In this document: positions 8,921 to 18,396 of the stretch, piece by piece
Position numbering within the stretch: position 1 is the stretch's first letter
Layout of the letters: each line of letters opens with the position of its first letter
NCBI RefSeq assembly: GCF_001598235.1
Contig: NZ_BCYO01000003.1
Location: forward strand, 124,001 to 188,000
Reading direction: 5' to 3'
DNA from: Polaromonas jejuensis NBRC 106434
GTDB taxonomy: Bacteria; Pseudomonadota; Gammaproteobacteria; Burkholderiales; Burkholderiaceae_C
DNA length: 64,000 bases
Program-made: the position numbers and the translations under genes
The notes under the pieces: generated by a model
What the model saw: the letters and a program-made list of their open reading frames with translations, nothing else
Database searches by the model: none
What the model was told of the DNA's origin: nothing

Positions 8921-8988
8921 CGCTGTATTTTCGCAGAGATTGCATCAGCGCCTGAGGCTGGCTTGCAAACCCTGGCTTAAACCCCGGC

Positions 8989-10098
8989 CTAAAACTGGTC
9001 GCGCCCCTTGACTCTTGCCACGATACGCAGGTCAGGCCCGACCATCTCAGTCGAGCGAAACTCCAGCGCCACCGTTTGCGAGAGTTCAGTCATCGGCCCA
9101 AAGCTGGCCATGCCAAACCCCTGGCCTATCATTTTTGGGGCCAAATAAACCAGAAACTCATCAACCAGGCCCTCGCGGATCAGGGAGCCATTGAGTTTGT
9201 GCCCCGCTTCGACATGCAATTCATTGACTTCGCGGCGGGCCAAATCGTGCAACATGGCTGCCAGATCGACTTTTCCATGGGCGCCCGGCAGGTAAATAAC
9301 GGTGGCACCACGTGCTTCAAGAGCCGCTTTTTTTGCATCATTTTGCTCTGCGGCGTAGATGTAGAGCGCGCGACCAGCTATAAAAAGATGAGCATTCAGC
9401 GGCGTCTCAAGACGGCTGTCCACCACCACCAGATGCGGTTGGCGTGGCGTGGCAACCTGGCGCACATCCAGCCGCGGGTTGTCCTCAAGCACGGTACCAA
9501 TGCCGGTCAGCACGGCGCACGAACGAGCCCGCCAGGCATGACCATCGGTGCGGGCCGAGTCAGAGGTAATCCATTGGCTGACGCCGTTGTCGAGCGCCGT
9601 CTTGCCATCCAGCGAGGCGGCCATCTTCATGCGTACCCACGGCGTCTTGCGGACCATGCGGCTGAAAAAACCGATGTTGAGTTCGCGGGACTCTGCGGCA
9701 CCTGGGCCTACCTCCACTTCAACCCCGGCAGCACGGAGACGCTCAAAGCCTTGACCAGAAACCAGCGGGTTCGGGTCGGCAATCGAGGCGACCACTTTTT
9801 TAATGCCGGCTGCAATCAGCGCGTCGCAGCAGGGGCCGGTGCGGCCGTGGTGGGAGCAGGGTTCGAGGGTGACATACGCGGTGGCCCCTGCAACGGAATG
9901 CCCCTTGGCCGTCGCGTCGTGCAAGGCCATGACTTCGGCGTGGGGGCCGCCCGTGCGCTGGGTATGGCCCAGCCCCAGGGTTTTACCGCTGAGGTCTGTA
10001 ATGACACAGCCCACCCGCGGATTGGGCGGGCAAATGGACAATGCCGCGTAGGCCGCGTTTAACGCGTCTCGCACTGGCTCTGACAGGTTTTCTGTCAT
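8989..10098 (-). CDS. ribD: Bifunctional diaminohydroxyphosphoribosylaminopyrimidine deaminase / uracil reductase
   Basis: Two consecutive early steps of riboflavin synthesis. From ATG 10098 the protein has 369 residues (MTENLSEPVRDALNAAYAAL), the family's usual length; the frame is open a further 27 codons but those run into the preceding pilin gene. The N-terminal deaminase has the zinc site HAEVMAL plus PCSHHGRTGPCCDALI; the C-terminal reductase has WVRMKMAASLDGKTAL and the ending FRSTEMVGPDLRIVARVKG. It is the first gene of a ribD-ribE-ribBA-ribH-nusB block and lies 28 bp after the minor pilin gene. Confidence 0.95.
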   Translation of the reverse strand: MTENLSEPVRDALNAAYAALSICPPNPRVGCVITDLSGKTLGLGHTQRTGGPHAEVMALHDATAKGHSVAGATAYVTLEPCSHHGRTGPCCDALIAAGIKKVVASIADPNPLVSGQGFERLRAAGVEVEVGPGAAESRELNIGFFSRMVRKTPWVRMKMAASLDGKTALDNGVSQWITSDSARTDGHAWRARSCAVLTGIGTVLEDNPRLDVRQVATPRQPHLVVVDSRLETPLNAHLFIAGRALYIYAAEQNDAKKAALEARGATVIYLPGAHGKVDLAAMLHDLARREVNELHVEAGHKLNGSLIREGLVDEFLVYLAPKMIGQGFGMASFGPMTELSQTVALEFRSTEMVGPDLRIVARVKGRDQF

Positions 10099-10126
10099 GT
10101 CAATAAGTTTGAAAAGAAGCGCTTGA

Positions 10127-10672
10127 TTAGCAACCGGTGGATCCTGTTTTGCAGGACCGAACCCGACCTGCAGGGTCAATGATGATCGAACTTGAGCGCA
10201 ATGTGTTGCTCATGACAATGGTTCCGCCGCCAAATCCGCCATTTTTCAATCGTGGGTAGCCGCTACCGTTAAAAAGCAGGTAACCGTCTGTCAGGCTGCT
10301 GGCGGTAGGAGTATTGACAGAAATATCCGTACTCAATGTCTCGTGGCGCAATACTACTTCATCCGTGTCGGCGTTATAGGCTTGATTCCAGTTGGCGTCG
10401 GTATAAACCATCCAGCCTGAACGCCAGCCCGTGCCGGCGTTGTTGGGGACGAGGTAGGTGTTGAGTCCCTGCTTCATGGCATTGGCTCTTGCCGTGTTGG
10501 CTGCAGAAATGAAATTGCTGACGGCATCCGATAGTTGCGCATTTCGTTGAAACTGTACAAAACTTGGTACGGCCACCACCATCATCACCACGCCCAGTGC
10601 GATGGTTATCAGCAGTTCGATCAGGGTAAAGCCGGCTTGCCGGCGCGGCATGACTCGAGCGGTAGAAGGCAT
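10127..10672 (-). CDS. fimT: GspH/FimT-family minor pseudopilin
   Basis: Probable minor pilin of the type IV pilus. From ATG 10672 it is 181 residues with a class III leader MPSTARVMPRRQAG cut before FTLIELLITIALGVVMMVVAVPSF (Glu at +5 present). A TAAGG Shine-Dalgarno sequence lies 8 bp upstream. An internal ATG at 10651 would give a 7-residue leader and cannot be excluded. The C-terminal GspH fold ends with a disulfide-capable C-K-T-G-S-T-G-C pair. Last gene of the pilus operon. Confidence 0.88.
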   Translation of the reverse strand: MPSTARVMPRRQAGFTLIELLITIALGVVMMVVAVPSFVQFQRNAQLSDAVSNFISAANTARANAMKQGLNTYLVPNNAGTGWRSGWMVYTDANWNQAYNADTDEVVLRHETLSTDISVNTPTASSLTDGYLLFNGSGYPRLKNGGFGGGTIVMSNTLRSSSIIIDPAGRVRSCKTGSTGC

Positions 10673-10682
10673 GACGAGGGCC

Positions 10683-11168
10683 TTACTTCCAGCAGCGATC
10701 AACCTGTGTCCCGGTGCAAGTTCTCCTGCCCTGGGTATCAATCGCCATCGACGTCACATGCGGGTCTGAAAAAATGCCGTCTTGTGGCACGGCAAACACT
10801 TCGATGCAATCACGCTTGGTGGGCGTGACGGCGCCCACCGCCTGGCACAGCCTTGCACCCAGCAGATGACTGCTTTTTTCCTGTGCGCCCTCGGAGGACG
10901 AATAGGCCTTGAAGGGCAGCGTTCCCGGCGTTCCTGCGGCGAAGGTTTCGTAGGTATTCATTTGCGTCAGGTAACGCTCCTGCTGCTGAAGCAGGTTCAT
11001 CAGCGCAGCCCGTGCTTCGGCGCGCTTGCCTTTGCGTACCGAGTCGGTATAGGCGGGGTAGGCTACCGCTGCGAGTATCCCGACAACGGCAACGGCGATC
11101 ATGAGCTCAATCAGCGTAAACCCGGACTGCTTGCGTTGCTCTTCGGATGGAGATAGGGATGGGGACAT
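10683..11168 (-). CDS. pilE: PilE-like type IV minor pilin
   Basis: Type IV pilin with leader [16 protein letters not shown] cleaved before [36 protein letters not shown], typical of the PilE minor pilin downstream of pilY1. Glu +5 is present. Tandem ATGs at 11171 and 11168 and an earlier one at 11183 are possible starts; the GGGAA sequence best fits 11168. The C-terminal region has a cysteine pair ([14 protein letters not shown]). The gene lies between pilY1 and the fimT-like gene with 10-20 bp gaps. Confidence 0.88.
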   Translation of the reverse strand: MSPSLSPSEEQRKQSGFTLIELMIAVAVVGILAAVAYPAYTDSVRKGKRAEARAALMNLLQQQERYLTQMNTYETFAAGTPGTLPFKAYSSSEGAQEKSSHLLGARLCQAVGAVTPTKRDCIEVFAVPQDGIFSDPHVTSMAIDTQGRRTCTGTQVDRCWK

Positions 11169-11186
11169 CATGATTTCCCGCACGGG

Positions 11187-14100
11187 TTAGTTGTTCTTGT
11201 TTTCTCGGTAGTTGTTGATCTGGCGCCAGCTTAGCCGTCCTACCTGTTCGCTGTACGTCAGCCCACCGCCACTGGTCGCGGCAACTTTCAACCCTTTGGA
11301 TCCCTGCGTGATGATGCCTGCACGCCGGGTTGCTGTTCGTTGACCGCTGGTGTCGCTGTTGGTGAGCGCTGTACTGCCGATTTCCAGAACCAGGGGCGCG
11401 GCCAGTATGCCGACCTGGGACAGTTCTGAAACACCGTTGCCCGTGAGTGCGTTAGCCGCATAAAACCGTCCACCCCCTTCACCGCAAGAGCCTTTGGTGG
11501 GGAACAGGGAGCCAAAAAACAGCTGGCCAAATTCGGCGGTGATGTCGCTGACCTGACGTTCGCCAATACTCTTGTCAAAATCTATATACCAGCCCATTTT
11601 CAGGGTGGAGCTTGCGTCGGGCGGCGTGCCATAGACAAAACTGGGGACTGTCACGGCGCCACTCGTCGATACGCTGCCTTGCTGCAAAACAGATCGTCCG
11701 CTAATTGCCTTTGTGTTGTCCAAAAGCGTGTAGAACGAATTCGTCACGGTCGTTGGGACGCTCGTGTCCGCGATTTCCAGATACTTTCCGGTCCCGAAAG
11801 ACACCAGCTTGCTGTCAAAGAAAGCGTTGTTGATCACCGGCTCACCGGTGATGGGCTGTAGTGCATTGCTGCTGTCCTTGGCGACGAAAAATGTATTGCT
11901 GGTTCCCGTTTTGGCATTGAATATGGTCAAGTTGGTGGTGGCGTTGGTGGTCAAGCTGCCGGTTCCCTTCAGGGTGAAATTCAACTTCCAGACATTGCCC
12001 TGCAAGTCGCCGGCATACAGGCTGTCCACGGCGCCTGTCTGGCGGTTTTCAACCGTGGTAAACCCCACCAGGCCTTTGGCGATGGCCGTGCTGGTTTGGG
12101 GCAGTTCGATGCGCCAGAAGTTCGTGCCTTCCGTCCAGGCGACACCCCCATTCTTGGCTAGCTGGTTCGACAGGTCGATGATGAAAATGGAGGGATTGCC
12201 CGTGGTGCTTTTGAAACCATCGGCCGTGTAATTGTTGACACCGCTGGCGACCACTGCATACCATTTATAGTCCGGGGTAACGCCTGCGTTGGTGGTGCGA
12301 AGTTTCACTATCTTGGGCGTGCCGATCACATTGCCCATCGCCGGATGATCGCGATCCGTGAATTCCCAGAGCACGTTTTCCTTCTTAAAATTTTCCGGAT
12401 CGGTCACATCCAGGGCAAAAAGACCTTGGCCGCCGGCGCCAACACCAGACACCAGAACACTGCGCCACTGCTTGCCTACCATGCCTTCCACGCGCTCTAA
12501 ATAAGCCTCGGCAACTGCAGGCGTGGCGTCATTGATACTGAAGTGGCTGTAGTCCTGGTCGGGTATCTGGTTCAGTTTGCCGGCTACAAATCCTGGTATG
12601 TAGGCGAAGGCTTCCTTGCCATTGCTGTCGTAAAAAGCGTGCAGCATGCCGTCGTTGGCGTTGGCAAAAATAACAGGCTTGCGATTTTTGTTGTCGTTGA
12701 AGAAGGTGTTGTAGGTGGTGCCAGTGATGCTTCCCGACGGCTTGCCCATGTAGACCAGGCCGCTGTTGACAATATCACCCAGCACGATATCGCGTGGCCG
12801 GAACGGCTCCAGCGGGGTCGCCGGTTTGATTTCCTTGCGACGGTCTCCCCGCAGGTAGGCAAGCCTGTCTTCACCCAGGGTATCCGCCGCTACAGGGTTG
12901 CTGTATGGCACCGTGTTGAGTGAGTCTTTGTGCGCCTGCGCGAGATCGGTCCAGTTGAAAAGCGTAGGCGACACGGTCGCCTGAGCCCCGATGGGCGCGC
13001 CAATAATGATGTTTCTGGCTGCGCCGTTGTCTGCCAGCGTGTCAGCAGTCAACACCTGGCCCGCCTCCCAGGTAGGTGTGCTGCCGATGATCAGAGATGT
13101 GCCCGCTGTGTCCAGCGACAGCGGAAACTTGAGCAAACGTCCGCTCCAGAAGTTGGCGACCGGATTAAAGCGGGCCTGGAACACGGCCGCTGCCTGGCCT
13201 ACCGTCAATCGCTGTGTGGAGATGGCCCCGCCTGCAATGCTGCCGGTCTCCTCCACAACCCGCGCAAATACTTCCGAGAGTGAGTCCAGAAATTTCGCTG
13301 CGTCGCTGACCAGGAAATAGTTTTTGGCTTCGCCATCGCTGCCTTGCCACAGCACGTTGGTGCCGCCCGCATACGGGTTGCCGGTATTGCCGGCTGCGCT
13401 GTCGTCAAAGCCACCGTATTTGGCGCCGAGGTACAACTGCCGCGTCCGGCGGAAATCAACGTTATCGCTATCACGTCTCTCGTTGACATCAATCGAGTAA
13501 GTCTTGATCCGTCCTTTTGGCAAATCGGCGCGAAAACTCTGGGTATTGGCCCAATAAGCCAGGCCTGCCATGTGGTATGACCCCCCGCTGTTACCCTCCA
13601 GGGTAAGGTCGCTCGGCTTGGCTCCGGCGCCAGTCACTCTGGTGCTGGCATCGCTCAACCAACTGTATGTGGTGTTTGAGGCGAGGTTACCTGCAGTTTG
13701 GGTGCGACCTTGGCTGTCGGTGTAGGTGACGGTGGCTGTGGAGGTCGTTTTGCTCTCGAAGCTGCCGACCACACTGGTCCAAAACGGGACATCAAGGGCC
13801 GGTGAGGTTTCTGCGCCACGGACAAAATCGTCATAGTTATTAAAGCCGTTGCCTGGAACAGATCGGTCTCCATGCGTGAATACATCAGCAATCGTCAAGA
13901 TGCTGTTTCTCAAACAGCCCTTGCCAGTATCAGTGGTATCGGTAAAGCCTGCGAAGGGGTCTGTCCATGTTCGATAGGCTGGAAAGTTTTCCTGAAGGGC
14001 CTTGACAGATGCTGCTGTGCCGGTCAAGCCTGAAATGGCCTCGGCTGTAGGTTGCTTGCCCTGTAGATAGCGAATCGCCTCGTAATACAGTTCGCTAAGT

Positions 14101-15323
14101 GGGTCGTAGCTCTTGTAGCTGCCGATGGCGTCAGGGTTGAGCGTGCCAAACTTGTTGATGTACATGATGGCGCCGCTCTTGGGGTAGCCTTGGGCGCCAT
14201 AAGTTGCATCCCCGTTTTGGGGGTTGTCGATAAACACGCCCGTGTTGGCGTCCCATTCGCTGCGGGCGTTGGCCGCCGTCAGCAAATTAAAGTTGCTGTC
14301 GTAGTTTTTGGGTCCCAGGTATTTGAGCGGCGCACGCAGCACCCCACCGTATCGTGAACGGCTGTTGTCCTGCAGGTAGCTCAGAACCGAGACCCGCAGG
14401 TTGTCCGCATTCATCTGGAATTGGCCGACAGGCTTGTGTTTGCCGTTCGGGTAGCGATAGCACAGGCCGCTCCATTTCTTGGTAGCCGGGTCGTAGGTCA
14501 TCAGCCGGTTGGTGGCACTGTTGGGGTCGCAAACCAGATTGCGAACCTCATAATAATTGCCTTTATTGTTGGCATTTGCCTTGATCAATTTGGGGCTTAA
14601 TGCATTCGCAACGGCAAAGGGGGCGGCGCAGCTGCTATTTCCCGTGGCATTGGTGTCTTGGGCATTAGCGAAATACACCCGGTTTTTACAGTTATAAATC
14701 CACATGCCGTTGGGAAACGACTCGGGCGGATTCTCGGTCCTGCCGGACAACTGTGAGTTCGGTACAAATTTTTCAGAGAAGTAGCTGGAGTTGTTGTAAA
14801 AGTTGTCGGGCAACCAGGCACGCTCAACCACCGTTGTGTTGTTCTCGTCAAGGACGCGGTTACCGCCGGTCAGGCCGTAACGCATGATATCGATGGCCGA
14901 AGAGGTGGCCCAATTCATGAAATTTCCATCGAACTCGCTGTTTTTGCAGGTGGCCGAAGAAGTGCCCTTGTTGGCCTGCCAATCGAAATAATTGCCGACA
15001 GAACCGCTGCTCAAAACAGCGCGGTAACAGGCTTTTGGATCAAAATATCCGACATACTCCTTGGTCGAATCGAAGTTGTCGCGGTAAGTTTGCCCCACCG
15101 TCGGAAATTCAACCGACAGGGCCAATGTGAGGTTGCCTTTGGTCTTGGCGCCATTCATGTAGAGCGGCTCGGCGGGCAGGACTATTTCGGGCGGCAGGGT
15201 GATGGTCTGACTGATCACAACGCCTACCGTAATGGCCGACAAGGCTGACAGTACAGCAAGCCGGATACCCCAGACTTTGAATGTCTTGCGGGACGAGCCT
15301 GACAATGAAATCCGGAAATTCAT
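11187..15323 (-). CDS. pilY1: PilY1/PilC-type type IV pilus tip adhesin
   Basis: Large secreted protein at the pilus tip that affects pilus extension, adhesion and surface sensing. 1378 residues. The N-terminus (basic patch, then VWGIRLAVLSALSAITVGVVI) is a Sec signal or anchor. The C-terminal half (about 840-1300) has the PilC beta-propeller signature: NDGMLHAFYDSNGKEAFAYIPGF, WRSVLVSGVGAGGQGLFALDVTDPENF, PKIVKLRT and YAGDLQGNVWKLNF. I do not see a DxSxS metal-binding motif in the N-terminal half, so a von Willebrand A domain is doubtful. It lies 5 bp after pilX. Confidence 0.93.
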   Translation of the reverse strand: MNFRISLSGSSRKTFKVWGIRLAVLSALSAITVGVVISQTITLPPEIVLPAEPLYMNGAKTKGNLTLALSVEFPTVGQTYRDNFDSTKEYVGYFDPKACYRAVLSSGSVGNYFDWQANKGTSSATCKNSEFDGNFMNWATSSAIDIMRYGLTGGNRVLDENNTTVVERAWLPDNFYNNSSYFSEKFVPNSQLSGRTENPPESFPNGMWIYNCKNRVYFANAQDTNATGNSSCAAPFAVANALSPKLIKANANNKGNYYEVRNLVCDPNSATNRLMTYDPATKKWSGLCYRYPNGKHKPVGQFQMNADNLRVSVLSYLQDNSRSRYGGVLRAPLKYLGPKNYDSNFNLLTAANARSEWDANTGVFIDNPQNGDATYGAQGYPKSGAIMYINKFGTLNPDAIGSYKSYDPLSELYYEAIRYLQGKQPTAEAISGLTGTAASVKALQENFPAYRTWTDPFAGFTDTTDTGKGCLRNSILTIADVFTHGDRSVPGNGFNNYDDFVRGAETSPALDVPFWTSVVGSFESKTTSTATVTYTDSQGRTQTAGNLASNTTYSWLSDASTRVTGAGAKPSDLTLEGNSGGSYHMAGLAYWANTQSFRADLPKGRIKTYSIDVNERRDSDNVDFRRTRQLYLGAKYGGFDDSAAGNTGNPYAGGTNVLWQGSDGEAKNYFLVSDAAKFLDSLSEVFARVVEETGSIAGGAISTQRLTVGQAAAVFQARFNPVANFWSGRLLKFPLSLDTAGTSLIIGSTPTWEAGQVLTADTLADNGAARNIIIGAPIGAQATVSPTLFNWTDLAQAHKDSLNTVPYSNPVAADTLGEDRLAYLRGDRRKEIKPATPLEPFRPRDIVLGDIVNSGLVYMGKPSGSITGTTYNTFFNDNKNRKPVIFANANDGMLHAFYDSNGKEAFAYIPGFVAGKLNQIPDQDYSHFSINDATPAVAEAYLERVEGMVGKQWRSVLVSGVGAGGQGLFALDVTDPENFKKENVLWEFTDRDHPAMGNVIGTPKIVKLRTTNAGVTPDYKWYAVVASGVNNYTADGFKSTTGNPSIFIIDLSNQLAKNGGVAWTEGTNFWRIELPQTSTAIAKGLVGFTTVENRQTGAVDSLYAGDLQGNVWKLNFTLKGTGSLTTNATTNLTIFNAKTGTSNTFFVAKDSSNALQPITGEPVINNAFFDSKLVSFGTGKYLEIADTSVPTTVTNSFYTLLDNTKAISGRSVLQQGSVSTSGAVTVPSFVYGTPPDASSTLKMGWYIDFDKSIGERQVSDITAEFGQLFFGSLFPTKGSCGEGGGRFYAANALTGNGVSELSQVGILAAPLVLEIGSTALTNSDTSGQRTATRRAGIITQGSKGLKVAATSGGGLTYSEQVGRLSWRQINNYRENKNN

Positions 15324-15328
15324 GGCAT

Positions 15329-15955
15329 TTACTCTTTTCGAAAGATCATTTGCAGGACAGCCTGGGTTTCCCTGCGGGGGCCAAATCCCATGGCCGTGAC
15401 GCGGAACAATTTTTTGGGCGCGCTGGCGCTGCTTCCCGGCGTGGTGTCGGGAAGCACTTCAATGATGTAACGGGGAAGCATCTCGGGGCGAATGCCGCTG
15501 GTGCCTGTGGACAGGGTCCGGCCGGTGAAGTCGCCGAACTTCGCGGTCTTCGCGCTGGCGGATTCGTCTGTGAAATCCACCGAATACCAGACCGGTTTCT
15601 GGCCGTCCGCGACGGGCAGGCACAGGCCCCGCAAAGTGCCGGTGCCGCAGCCGTCCATAAAGCCTAAGCCGCTGGTAGCGGTGAACGAGGCCATGCGCTG
15701 GTTTACCGACGTGTTGGGGCCGCGGATGTCGAACTCGGCGTCGATCAGCGCGGCCTCCGCAGCCTGGAAGGCGATCTGCTGGTCACGGTCAAAGCGGGTT
15801 GAGCGCTCAGACAACAACACCATCTGGCTCGCACCTATGCCTAGCACCGTGACCACAATGAGCAGTATCAGCGTGGTGATGAGGGAAAATCCGCGATGCG
15901 CGCTGCGCACGCGCGTATTCGGACTGCCGGATGACGCTGAAGGATGGTGTTTCAT
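15329..15955 (-). CDS. pilX: PilX-like minor pilin
   Basis: Minor pilin that, with PilV, PilW, PilE and PilY1, primes pilus assembly. 208 residues. Leader MKHHPSASSGSPNTRVRSAHRG before FSLITTLILLIVVTVLGIGASQMVLLSE. The usual Glu at +5 is a Thr (F-S-L-I-T), common in PilX proteins, which cap rather than polymerise. Its ATG overlaps the pilW stop as ATGA (15952-15955), so the two are probably translationally coupled. Confidence 0.9.
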   Translation of the reverse strand: MKHHPSASSGSPNTRVRSAHRGFSLITTLILLIVVTVLGIGASQMVLLSERSTRFDRDQQIAFQAAEAALIDAEFDIRGPNTSVNQRMASFTATSGLGFMDGCGTGTLRGLCLPVADGQKPVWYSVDFTDESASAKTAKFGDFTGRTLSTGTSGIRPEMLPRYIIEVLPDTTPGSSASAPKKLFRVTAMGFGPRRETQAVLQMIFRKE

Positions 15956-16980
15956 CGGAGCGTGAGGTCGTTGCGCAAATGCACGGTAAAGGTGCTTTGC
16001 AGGCGCAAGCGCCCGTCAGCAGCCGCAGACAGCGTGGAGCCCGTGTCATTGGTGCTGGCATACAGGCCGCCTAGTGGGGTCAAAGTAGCCGTGGTCGCTT
16101 GCTGGGCTGAGCCCACGGGGCCCCGCATCACCAGGCCAACGCGTACGGCCCGCACCCTGCGCCAGTTTTCGCGTGTGGCCGCGGCGTTGCCCGCAACCGT
16201 CAATTGGTCGGCGCGTAGCCAGCGGTCCGCCACGGTGTCCTGCACGGCGGTAGCGCTGGGTGCAAGCGAGGGGGAGACGCCGTCGGTGCCAAATAGCACC
16301 TGAAAGGACTCAACGCCCTCGATGATGGGGGCGGGCGCGATCCAGAGGCCGGTCGCAAAATTGTAGTAAGAGCATGACAGCGCAGGTTCACCATGGGTGC
16401 CTCGTGTTACGTGGAACATGCTGACGGCACGGTCGTTGAGATCGCCGTTCGTCAAGCCGGCCTCGCCTTGACCCATGCAGTTGATCATGGTGTTGTCCGG
16501 CTTGGCGGCATTGGTCGGGGAATTCACGCCCTGGTAGCGGACTACCAGAACGTCACTGCCGTTTTTGCAGGAAGTGTCGTTGACGGTGCAGGAGCCGGGC
16601 CTGTTGCCTGTAACGATCTTGGTACTTTCACTCAGGATCAGGTTGTCAGGCTGCTTGTAGACCGCATTGTTCCAGCCGTAGATGTCGGGCTCCGGGTCAT
16701 TGCCAAGAAGTGTGGCCGTCGAGCGCAGGGATACATTTGCAGCGCCCAAGTCCTGGTAGCCCGATTGAATGATGACCCGCGCCAACAGGTCGGTGGCAAA
16801 CCGTTCCCGGTCACGCAATTGGGTGGTGGCGTCTACACTGCGATAGCCTTGCTGACCCAGCAAAAGCGCCGTCGCGGCAATTACTACGACCAGCAGACCC
16901 AGGCCCAGGGCGACCAGCAACTCAATCAGCGTCAAGCCGTGCTGATTCCGGCCTGCATGGGGAAAGCGGCGAGGCATCAT
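15952..16980 (-). CDS. pilW: PilW-like minor pilin
   Basis: 342 residues from ATG 16980, which overlaps the pilV stop as ATGA (16977-16980). The frame is open 46 codons further upstream, but those overlap pilV out of frame and are not pilin-like. Leader MMPRRFPHAGRNQHG before LTLIELLVALGLGLLVVVIAATALLLGQQGYRS; position +1 is Leu, as in many PilW proteins. The body contains the TRGTHGEPALSC-type segment common in PilW. A second ATG at 16977 is directly adjacent. Confidence 0.9.
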   Translation of the reverse strand: MMPRRFPHAGRNQHGLTLIELLVALGLGLLVVVIAATALLLGQQGYRSVDATTQLRDRERFATDLLARVIIQSGYQDLGAANVSLRSTATLLGNDPEPDIYGWNNAVYKQPDNLILSESTKIVTGNRPGSCTVNDTSCKNGSDVLVVRYQGVNSPTNAAKPDNTMINCMGQGEAGLTNGDLNDRAVSMFHVTRGTHGEPALSCSYYNFATGLWIAPAPIIEGVESFQVLFGTDGVSPSLAPSATAVQDTVADRWLRADQLTVAGNAAATRENWRRVRAVRVGLVMRGPVGSAQQATTATLTPLGGLYASTNDTGSTLSAAADGRLRLQSTFTVHLRNDLTLR

Positions 16981-17699
16981 TCCGAGCTGCCTGCCGTCAG
17001 TGGCACGACCACCACCGGCACACCTGAGGTTGCGGCGAACTCCAGCGTTCCGGCTGTGTTGTTTCTTGTCCAGCCCATTTTCAGCACTGCAATGTCTCCG
17101 GTGCCTGTACAGGCCCACCGGGGTTTGCCGGTGCCGTCAAAAGGGTCCTGATCAAAACATACCTTGACTCTGGGGGTGGGCAGTGCCGTTTGAACGCGTC
17201 CCTGCCAGTCCGCGACGTCCCAGATGGCGGCATCTTTGACGGTCGGGCAGCCGTCCGTGAAGCAGTTGGTTGCAGGGAGGGCAAGGGGCGTGCCCGTCAG
17301 CGTGAGATCAAATAAATACGGATTGTCCGCAGGCGCAGTCTTGATGGCCACCGTATGGTTGCCCCGCATTTTTTCGGCAAGTTCCCGGGCGAAAGTGGCC
17401 GCTGCCGCTTGATTGCGGGCTTCCTTGTTGGATTGCATCGCAGCTGTTTGCATGCCTACCGCACCGAGCATGCCGATGCTCAGAATAATGATGGCAATCA
17501 GGACTTCAAGAATGGAAAAGCCGGATTGCACCCGGTGCGATAAGGGCGAGCGAATCGGTGTTGCGCGAGGTGGGGCCGCCAGAATGGCCGCGGTGGCAAT
17601 GGGCACAAGAAGCTCTATCAGCGTAAACCCGAGGCTTCTGGATGCGGAAGTCGTCATGTCAGGCAGGTGCTGGTAAGGACTGGGCCGGGTCTTCATCAA
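16977..17699 (-). CDS. pilV: PilV-like minor pilin with a second, FimT-type prepilin leader at its N-terminus
   Basis: One open frame of 240 residues contains two class III leader/helix units in series. The first, MTTSASRSLG before FTLIELLVPIATAAILAA (about 15-42), resembles the start of a GspH/FimT pilin; it stops after about 18 helix residues. The second, RVQSG before FSILEVLIAIIILSIGMLGAVGMQTAAMQ (about 57-88), is a normal PilV start and the PilV body follows. In related operons a fimT gene commonly precedes pilV, so an in-frame deletion that fused the two is likely. PilV alone could only start at GTG 17531, with a 4-residue leader. ATGs at 17699, 17696 and 17657 are candidates for the fused form. 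Confidence 0.85.
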   Translation of the reverse strand: MMKTRPSPYQHLPDMTTSASRSLGFTLIELLVPIATAAILAAPPRATPIRSPLSHRVQSGFSILEVLIAIIILSIGMLGAVGMQTAAMQSNKEARNQAAAATFARELAEKMRGNHTVAIKTAPADNPYLFDLTLTGTPLALPATNCFTDGCPTVKDAAIWDVADWQGRVQTALPTPRVKVCFDQDPFDGTGKPRWACTGTGDIAVLKMGWTRNNTAGTLEFAATSGVPVVVVPLTAGSSE

Positions 17700-17848
17700 G
17701 ATTGGGCGCAGTTTTGCACAGCTTTACGTACCTTTCGAAAAGCTTTCATTTGATCCGATGAAAGGCGCGAATTGACGGACGAGCGGCAGTTCGCAGGCGC
17801 AGGCCAGCAGCTAAGGGGGAAATTGGCCTCGACGGCTGGGCGGAAAAA

Positions 17849-18298
17849 CTAGCGCCGCACCTCATCGACGAGCGTCTTGAACTCGTCAATGTCCTCAAAG
17901 CTGCGGTAAACGCTGGCGAAGCGCACGTAGGCCACTTTGTCGAGCTTTTTCAGCTCGCGCATGACCAGTTCGCCCAGCCGGTTGGAGGCGACTTCGCGCA
18001 CGCCCAGGTTCAGCAGTTTTTCCTCAATGCGCTCAATCGCAGAGTCGACCTGCTCGGTGCTGACCGGCCGCTTGCGCAGCGCCATGTTCATGGAGCCCAG
18101 GATCTTGCTGCGCTTGTATTCGGTACGCCGGCCGTCTTTTTTGACGATGGACGGAAAGTTGACATCGGGCCGCTCGTAGGTGGTGAAGCGTTTTTCACAC
18201 GCGCCGCACTGGCGGCGGCGGCGTATGAAATCGGCATCTTCGGAGACCCGGGTTTCGACGACCTGGGTTTCGAGGTGACCGCAAAAAGGGCATTTCAT
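17849..18298 (-). CDS. nrdR: NrdR, ribonucleotide reductase transcriptional repressor
   Basis: Zinc-ribbon/ATP-cone repressor that binds NrdR boxes upstream of ribonucleotide reductase genes. 149 residues, the standard length. The zinc ribbon has C3, C6, C31 and C34 ([23 protein letters not shown]). The ATP cone follows ([29 protein letters not shown]). It follows glyA on the same strand, a common arrangement. The 149-bp gap to pilV contains no recognised element. Confidence 0.97.
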   Translation of the reverse strand: MKCPFCGHLETQVVETRVSEDADFIRRRRQCGACEKRFTTYERPDVNFPSIVKKDGRRTEYKRSKILGSMNMALRKRPVSTEQVDSAIERIEEKLLNLGVREVASNRLGELVMRELKKLDKVAYVRFASVYRSFEDIDEFKTLVDEVRR

Positions 18299-18330
18299 AG
18301 TTTTTTACCTGAATGTAACGGCGTTTCTGC

Positions 18331-18376
18331 CATCAGCCCTTGTGGGGTATGCGCAGGTCGCTATCGAAACAATAGC
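18331..18376 (+). repeat. Dispersed palindromic repeat, copy b (nrdR/glyA gap)
   Basis: CAGCCCTTGTGGGG... arm followed by the core GCTATCGAAACAATAGC at 18360-18376, in the glyA-nrdR intergenic gap. Same orientation as the copies at 2130, 41966 and 50672. Confidence 0.7.
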
Positions 18377-18396
18377 GCCTGCGCAGTGCCGCCTGC

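Noticed and set aside
9368..9392. AGCTATAAAAAGATGAGC in ribD as a copy of the dispersed repeat
   Set aside because: The encoded residues (AHLFIAGRA) are normal for RibD and no arm block flanks it; chance similarity.
17531..17699. The FimT-like leader before pilV as a separate short gene
   Set aside because: There is no stop codon between the two leaders and no ATG for a separate pilV, so a single fused frame is the simpler reading.
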